Shown here: in pieces, positions 57,701-64,000 of the stretch
Numbering within the stretch: the stretch's first letter is position 1
Layout: each line of letters begins with the position of its first letter
Source of the DNA: Tetranychus cinnabarinus
Lineage: Eukaryota; Arthropoda; Arachnida; Trombidiformes; Tetranychidae
DNA: 64,000 nt
Assembly: GCA_022266195.1 (NCBI GenBank)
Contig: WHVY01000003.1
Location: 7,316,001 to 7,380,000 of the forward strand
Direction of reading: 5' to 3'
Made by a program: the position numbers and the translations under genes
The notes under the pieces: generated by a model
Told to the model about the DNA's origin: nothing
Database searches by the model: none
What the model saw: only the letters and a program-made list of their open reading frames with translations

Positions 57701-60700
57701 TAAAGAAAAATTGCTTTACAATATCATACAAAGTTGTTGAAGGCAAAATGCAAACTCCAAAGTGAAATAAAGGTTTTCCGAGTTCATTTATGGATAGTAA
57801 TTGGGTGAAATAAATTCCTCTAAAACTCTGCATGAATCATGTACAGGTTTGGAATGAACAAGTTATCAATAGCACTTGATCAAGTGTTGAAATTAGACAA
57901 CTCGATAGTCAGACAGAATACTAAACTGACACTAAATATCTAGAAATTCTCTCATATCTTTTTAATACTTAGAAATGCTGAGTTAATTAGTTATTCTTTC
58001 CTGCTAGCCCTGGTTGCGTGAGTACAAAATATGATCTAATCATGTTATCCAAAAATGAATGCAAAATCTTTTGTCTCATAACTTTTTCGTAAAATAGCTG
58101 CGAGAAATGATTGCAATTATTTCACCAATTTATACTGACAACAATCGGAAACATTTCTGACAATCAACGATCAAGATTTCTACGATAAAAGTGGCCACTA
58201 AAAGGAGTAATTCAAAGGCAAAGTTGATGAAATTTGTCCTATTGTGAACTATTGCTTTACCTCAGAGAAACTGCTATGCTTCAGCTGATAAACTCGAAAT
58301 TGATTGACTTTTGTTTGACACAGAATAAGGGCAAAACTCTAATGAAAACAAAGCTGAACAGCAGATAAGCACGCAAAATGATGGATAATATTAATATCCT
58401 AAACTCAGGTGATCATGACATTTAGCTGTTGATATCCAAACAAGTTAATAAAACAATAAGATAATTTTCAAAGAATGACAATTTCGACGAAATCAATAAC
58501 ACGAAATGAGTGTTAAACTGCTAAATTATACCAACATTAAAAGGCTCAAGGAAGACCAATTTTGCTTCGAATTGCAATTTAAAACGAACAAAGAAAGCTT
58601 CAGATTCAATTAAAATGCACAAATACTAATTGCTATTCATATTTACATGCTCAACTCGATTCCATCGATGCACTCAACTAATATCATTAGATTTAATTGA
58701 CTTTATTAACTGTTCTGCTAATGATCTCAGCAATTTATTGCAATTGTTATGCAGCATTTGAACAAACTGCTTGAAATATGTAGCACTGGGCCATTGAACT
58801 GAGTTGCAAATTAAATATGGAATCGAATTGGAACTGAAATTCGCAGGCTTATCAATTGACTTTGATTTATGAGTTTATTCATTCTTTGATATCGCTTTCA
58901 ATTATCTGCAGAAAGAAGTTCGCAAAAGTTTGAAAAATGAATGAGAAAAGTAGCGAGTAAATCTTTTTCCATTTGGAATCAGTTTCACGTTCATTATTTT
59001 TGTCTGAAAGGTTTGAGTTTTTCACTGTTTTTATTTGTTCTTGAAACAAAAATCTCAATTATTTTGATTCAATTGGTCAACAAATGGACAAGCAAATAAA
59101 CAAAAACATCAATTTATCATGAAACAAGTTGACAAGTTGGACATTTTTCTGTCTAAACAATTGTCATTTGATGATGAAAATTACTCAAATTACTATTGAT
59201 AAATGGATGCAATAAACTCCGAGTGAATAATGTAATGCCAACTTTACCAATCTAAATTTTAAACGAATCTTTTCATAGCAAAAAAGCAACTTTAATTTGC
59301 AAATCAATCCAAGTTGAAAAGAAAAGAAGAAAATATTTTTTCAATAAAAGAATCGATGAAGAGATTATCGAGCAAATTGAATAGCATGTATCAATATGCA
59401 ATGGTCAGTGTTGAAAGATAATAAGTGTTAACATCCATTATGCATGAAACTGCATTCAATGCTCTCCAAGGGATCAAGTTGAAGATGAGAAGTCGAAGAG
59501 AAGCGCGAAAAGAATGAATGAAAGAGCGAAGGAGAAGAAAAAAAAGAAAAGATGAGAAAAGATTTGATGAAATCTGACGCTGAATAAACAATCAATTTAC
59601 CTGAAAATAACAGTTATAGACAATTATGAGAGATTGAGAACGTGGATGGAAATATTAAGTCCATTTGATCAGTGAAACTGATGGTTGATTACTCAAGTGA
59701 AAAAGTGAATTGATGAGAGAGAAAAATGAACATTGAAAAGAAGTTCGATGATCAATTCGATGTAGTTTGTTGAACATATTTACCAATGAAAATGAACATT
59801 GATTTACTTTTCGTTAAATGGTGAATCTTGTGACGAATTGCAAGTTGGGAAACTTTAATTTTGAAATTTTCAACGAATTTTCTTTTCTTCTTTTTTCTGA
59901 ATTATTTTTGAAGTTGATGTGTTTGAGTTTACATTTGTTTCGATTAATTGAATATCTTTTCTTGGAGTTTATTTTTACTCCATTTTTCGCCATCATTATT
60001 CAAACTGTTGATCTATTGAAGTTGATAATAGGATGATGATGGAAGAGAAGATGAGGTTTGAAGAGGTAAAAATCTATTTTAATTCACTAATGGAAGACCA
60101 TTTGATGGTTTAATCTTCTTTTGTTGGTGGAATGAGAAGAATCAGCCTTCCATAGATAAACTGATTTAAAGAGGGAACACACAAAACTCATTGAGCAAAT
60201 TATTCTTGTTCAAACTGAATTAATACTTTGGATGGATACACAGATTTACAATGATTTTTTCTCCCTTCTTCTTGGTAAGCATTTCAAATTAAGATGCAGG
60301 TTAACATTATTGTTAAAGTTGATGAAGGTGAATAAAGAGGTAAAAAGAAGAGCAAAATATCCAAGTGTTGGAATTGAGATGAGAAGTTTTGCTCTTTTCG
60401 TTTCTTGTTAACATCTTTTTTCGACCAACATTTTTCCTCATCTGGACCATTGTGTTATTACACAGATAATTGGTCAACCCATAAATGTATACAGATAATC
60501 TTGGAATGGGTCAATTGAACCTTCAATTGTTATTAAATCAGTGATGAGATGAGTTTTATAATTGCATTATTTGCTCTTGGATATTGAATCAACTGAAGAT
60601 GTTCAATCATCTTTACTCTTGGACATTGAACTGCGTAAAATTGATATACTTTTCATAATGTGACAATAAAGTTTGCTTTCGGTAAGGTTATTAAGTTGTC

Positions 60701-63341
60701 ATTAGAAAGGAATGAAGTTTGGAGAAAACTTTGCAGACAAATGTTGGACCGAGTATTGAAAGTACTTGGAGTGCTTTTTATTGATCAATTAGTTTACTCA
60801 CCTGTAAATACAAGCGAGATTAAAGTGAGCCTTTGGATGGTATGGATTGATCCTGAGAGCTTGCAGTAAATGCCATTCCGCTTCTTCAGGATCAGCTAAA
60901 AGAGTCGCTAAATTGTTCCATGAGCTTTCATGTGTTGGCCACAATCTGAAAGGCAAAATTCTCAAAGTTAATTTTTCTCTTGAGTTAGTAAGTAATTGGT
61001 GAGAGAAGTTTTAAAGTGAGTTTTTTGTCAAAGTCTGAAGACCCTCATCGTTAAGGCTTTTGCCCGGTGCATTTACCTTAGAGCTTCTCGGTAATGATGG
61101 ACTGCTAACTCGTTGTTTCCGTTATCTTTTTGCATATTGGCGTAATTGTAATGCATTTTAGCATTCTGAGGTGTGGCTAGAAGTCCAGCGCTATTGCAAT
61201 TGTAAGCGAATATGAGTTAAACTTTTGATCAAAGTTGAACCACAAATGATACTTACGAGAAAAGTGTTTCACGACTCTGCCAATGTGCATTTTGTGTAAA
61301 AGTTTTCATCATAAAAACAATAACAAGACTATAAAAAGTGATGTTTAACCATCGGGTGTAGTGTTGTTCATGGTTAGTAAGAAGACGTTGTTTTATCAAA
61401 TAATATCCAGTTATGAAAAGTAAACTGAATCCAAGACTGTGAAGGAAAGAAAAGGATTGTTATTAATCGTGATTAAACGTAGGAAAAGAAGAAAAGTTAC
61501 GCTAAGATTTGCACAGAAGTCGATGTTATGCATAAACGAAGTAGTTTCAAATTGGTTCTTTGCTCGAGTCTTTGCTAGTTGCTACATTGCAGTGTGTAAT
61601 GACGATCATAATGACGATTCATTGAACAAAGTTAATTGCATTTGTCGATAAAAATGTAAATTGTATTATTCATGCAAGAAATTGATTTTAGCGTCTTTCT
61701 ATCAACCATACAAATTACAAACCGTATTTTGTTTCAAAGGAAAATCGGATTCAATTGGATTGAGGAATTGGTTCAGTGAACGAAAGTTGATTTCAACAAA
61801 CAATTTCAAGCAACATTTGATGAAAAACAATCTAAACTGTTATTCAATAAACTGAAGTGTTTACTTGCATTTCATTTTTACACGAACATTCTATCATCAT
61901 TTACTTGAGTTTTCCAAAGTGTGGAAATTAATATTTTCTCTCATTTTTAAGCATTTCCAAAGGTTCCCTCTTTTTTTACTTGATGGTAATCATTCTTGGA
62001 GGGAAAGTTCTATTGCACGATTCTTCGAGTTTTTGATTTCACTACAAAGTTGAGATTGCTTTTGAGCTGCTATTGCAAAACTGTTATTGCTGATGAGTGA
62101 ATGCAATTTAGGAATAGAAAGTTAAAAACAAAACATTTCAAAATGATAGCTGAACATTTCTGCTAATAGAAAGATTATTGCGTGGTTAAATCAGAACTAA
62201 AACAGCAAATAAGTCTTGAATTATATTCCAATTCACTTCAACTTCAAAGAAATCATTTCAATCTTCTATCAATCAAGTTGCGTTGACCAACTTCGTTTGC
62301 AAAAGTTAATCTCATCAGCAATTCTATTATTTAAACTCGGAATATCGCCGAAAAGGCAAATGCAAATACTTGTTAAATTGAGGATTTTCCATATGTGTTC
62401 ATTGTGCGGTTCTTGAACTTTTCTTCTGTTATCCTGAAAGCGTGCTTGCTTATGGCTGAAACTTACCTCGGAAGATATAAAACTCTTTCTGCAACCACAA
62501 AGCCAACTGTGGTCAAAAGGTTTGAAGCAGGCAAATAAGGTACAATCAAGAAGCAGAAACCAATAAAAATAGGTTCATATAAATAATCCTTGGACTGGTA
62601 AATAAGAAGAGATAAACAGTGAAAATATTATCCATTCAAGTGCAATATTCAGTGTAAATGCTCAAATTACCTGAATGTTGGTTTCATCTTGGTTGGAAGT
62701 AGAAAGGTTGTTCACTTTGTGACATGATTGGTTATAAAAAGATTCACTTTTATTCAAATGGCTTGAAGTGTACTTTAATAAAATTAAAAATATTGCTCCT
62801 AAAACGGCAAATGTTAGGACAGTCTCTACATTTCGGACATCTGCCAATTTCGTTACCAATGGTATGCTTCCCATTTGCCAATCATATGATAGACACGACG
62901 GATACAAAATTAGGCGCCAGTTGAAAGCACACAGATAACTGTAGGTTAAAAATCTGCAGAAAAAGAAAAGAAAACTTCAGTCTAGCGCAAACATTTCCCC
63001 AAAGTTTCCAAACGTGTTATCGTCACGAATACAAAAAGTGCATTCAATCTTCGAATGCTTACAAAAACATTCTTTACATAAAGCTTCATCTTTGAAAGCT
63101 CATCGCTCGAAAGACTCTGCTCAAAGTATCTCAAGTCTTAACTATTTCAATCGAATTATGTCTTCCATTTGTCACAATTTTGCACTTTATCATGCGTTGT
63201 TGTTGACATCAATGTTTCCGAATTATGAGTTTGACAGTTTTTTCCCAAACCTTCATTAGATTCAAGTTTAGCTGTTATTAAGGAACGCATCTTTACCTTG
63301 TTAACAGGGAATTGGAAAAGGACGCTGGATTGTCTTGTTGA
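48788..63341 (-). CDS. TMTC-family transmembrane O-mannosyltransferase with TPRs (5' end outside window)
   Basis: Nine minus-strand exons, all GT-AG and in phase: 63341-63297, 62953-62671, 62594-62467, 61436-61257, 61190-61077, 60945-60802, 55330-55119, 49157-49025 and 48824-48788 (TGA at 48790-48788). Together they give about 424 C-terminal residues. The membrane part carries family hallmarks: QDNPASF, LTYSYLCAFNWRLILYPS, YDWQMGSIPLV, LADVRN, VPYLPASNLL and GFVVAERVLYLPSLGFSLL. Five to six TPRs follow (HYNYANMQKDNG, PKAHFNLACIY, AEPYSTLASIYAEKG, DLINNYGAFLQKTG, NANLAQIW). Known TMTCs sit in the ER membrane and O-mannosylate cadherins. The last exon adds PLKYKVAVKEH and stops, giving fewer TPRs than I recall for vertebrate TMTC1. 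Subfamily is uncertain; it is closest, from memory, to TMTC1. Introns of about 5.5-6 kb flank the 55119-55330 exon. Confidence 0.92.
49158..55118 (-). other. Intron of the TMTC gene (about 6 kb)
   Basis: AT-rich, with purine- and pyrimidine-rich runs, including a GA-repeat near 53597-53615. The largest frame (53640-54176, plus strand, 178 codons) is Phe/Lys-rich without motifs and is not accepted as a gene. No nested RNA gene was seen. Confidence 0.7.
55331..60801 (-). other. Intron of the TMTC gene (about 5.5 kb)
   Basis: Separates two TPR exons that join in frame (AG|T). No exon, element boundary or RNA gene was recognised. The stretch 56400-59390 has almost no open frames. Confidence 0.7.
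61437..62466 (-). other. Intron of the TMTC gene (about 1 kb)
   Basis: Interrupts the Ser codon of YLPSLGFS, at AG|T. AT-rich, nothing else seen. Confidence 0.75.
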
Positions 63342-64000
63342 CTGAAAATGGGCAGAGTTCCATGTAACATTGACACTCTGAACCACAATAAGGCAGCAGT
63401 CTAATGAGATTACATCACGATGAAACCACAAAATATTATGAAACAGAAAGAAGAGAGAAAAAAAGGATCACAATTATGATCATCATTATTATCTGGTCAG
63501 TGTTTTTGGGATAAGATAATGAGTGTTATTCAATAATGTCAATTGTTGACAATATGCAAAATGTAATTGACAAATGACTTTATACTAAATAATAGTGACT
63601 CGATGACAACAACAAGGACAAAACTGTAATAATGTTGAAAAGTAATTTGGGTTTATTGTTATTACTATTATTACAACTACTTTTCTTGCTGTCCAAAATA
63701 GCATTGCCAGTTGATTGATAATAAAATAATGATGCAAAAAGTATGATCAAAGGAGAAGGTAAAAATAGTAGCTAAACAAGGAGTTCAAGATCAATAAGAT
63801 TTGAAAGCAAAAAAAGTTGCCAATGATATTTCAATCAAGTGTAAAGTTGAAAAGGAAAGGCAAAAGTCGCGATTAATTTCAATATGTTTTGATACATTTT
63901 ACAAAAGTAAAACATTCAGTAAATAATGGACTGAAAACTCGAAACATTCATTATTCAACCTTTTTATTCACTTTTGTTCAACTCTTGTTTTCCGTTCAAT
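63342..64000 (-). other. Upstream intron of the TMTC gene, running to the window edge
   Basis: The exon at 63297-63341 begins with the third base of a codon after TTTTCAG, so further exons for the N-terminal membrane helices must lie beyond 64000. The 91-codon minus-strand frame at 63156-63431 reads this exon in the wrong frame and is a shadow. Confidence 0.7.

Noticed and set aside
63156..63431. 91-codon minus-strand frame beginning MWFHRDVISL
   Set aside because: It covers the TMTC exon 63297-63341 in the wrong frame. The frame giving QDNPASF and splicing in phase to the next exon is the real one.
1..64000. CRISPR arrays, bacterial operons, riboswitches and rho-independent terminators
   Set aside because: The sequence is eukaryotic, with spliced genes and retrotransposons. 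No regularly spaced direct-repeat array was seen apart from the gag-internal repeat.

Overview
The window is nuclear DNA of a small-genome arthropod. It is AT-rich, genes have GT-AG introns (often 50-90 bp, some several kb), and the protein-coding content is animal. The best taxonomic hint is an RDL-type GABA-gated chloride channel with His and Ile at pore positions 2' and 6'. As I recall, that combination is reported from spider mites, so an acariform mite is my leading guess, unproven. Three host genes are well supported: the RDL-like channel (minus strand, 16258-20631, last exon not seen), a NRF-6-like multispanning acyltransferase (plus strand, 30457-33367, complete, seven exons), and a TMTC-type membrane O-mannosyltransferase with TPRs (minus strand, 48788-63341, nine exons, 5' end beyond the window).

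Between them lies a mobile-element landscape. At 21723-28482 is a young Ty3/gypsy-type LTR element: 800-bp LTRs that look identical, ATAT target duplication, tRNA-Gln-like primer site. It keeps gag and protease but has lost almost all of pol, and carries a nested 896-bp TIR element. The 8-mer GTCAGACC/GGTCTGAC occurs about 20 times across its LTRs, leader and coding region. At 35449-36851 is a Tc1/mariner-like transposon with nearly identical 34-bp ends and a frameshifted transposase.

The most unusual part is 36.9-44.9 kb. Its plus-strand left half has two short related ORFs that each start just after a splice-acceptor-like sequence, a frameshifted coiled-coil ORF and a 78-nt pre-miRNA-like hairpin. 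Its minus-strand right half has four ORFs: a single-pass membrane protein, a RING protein whose reading frame continues through two stop codons into TRAF-type zinc-finger spacing and a coiled-coil, a small basic/coiled-coil ORF, and a cysteine-rich 336-residue protein. These are punctuated by a repeated 19-bp palindrome and bounded by an inverted pair of LTR-like sequences, each with a TATA box about 30 bp before a TCAGTT initiator. I do not recognise this cluster as a described element. The leading interpretation is decayed, inverted LTR-element ends around captured or envelope-type genes.

The remaining sequence (about 1-16 kb, 45-48.8 kb and the long introns) is AT-rich non-coding DNA in which I found no gene. 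Most ORFs there are 60-100 codon chance frames.
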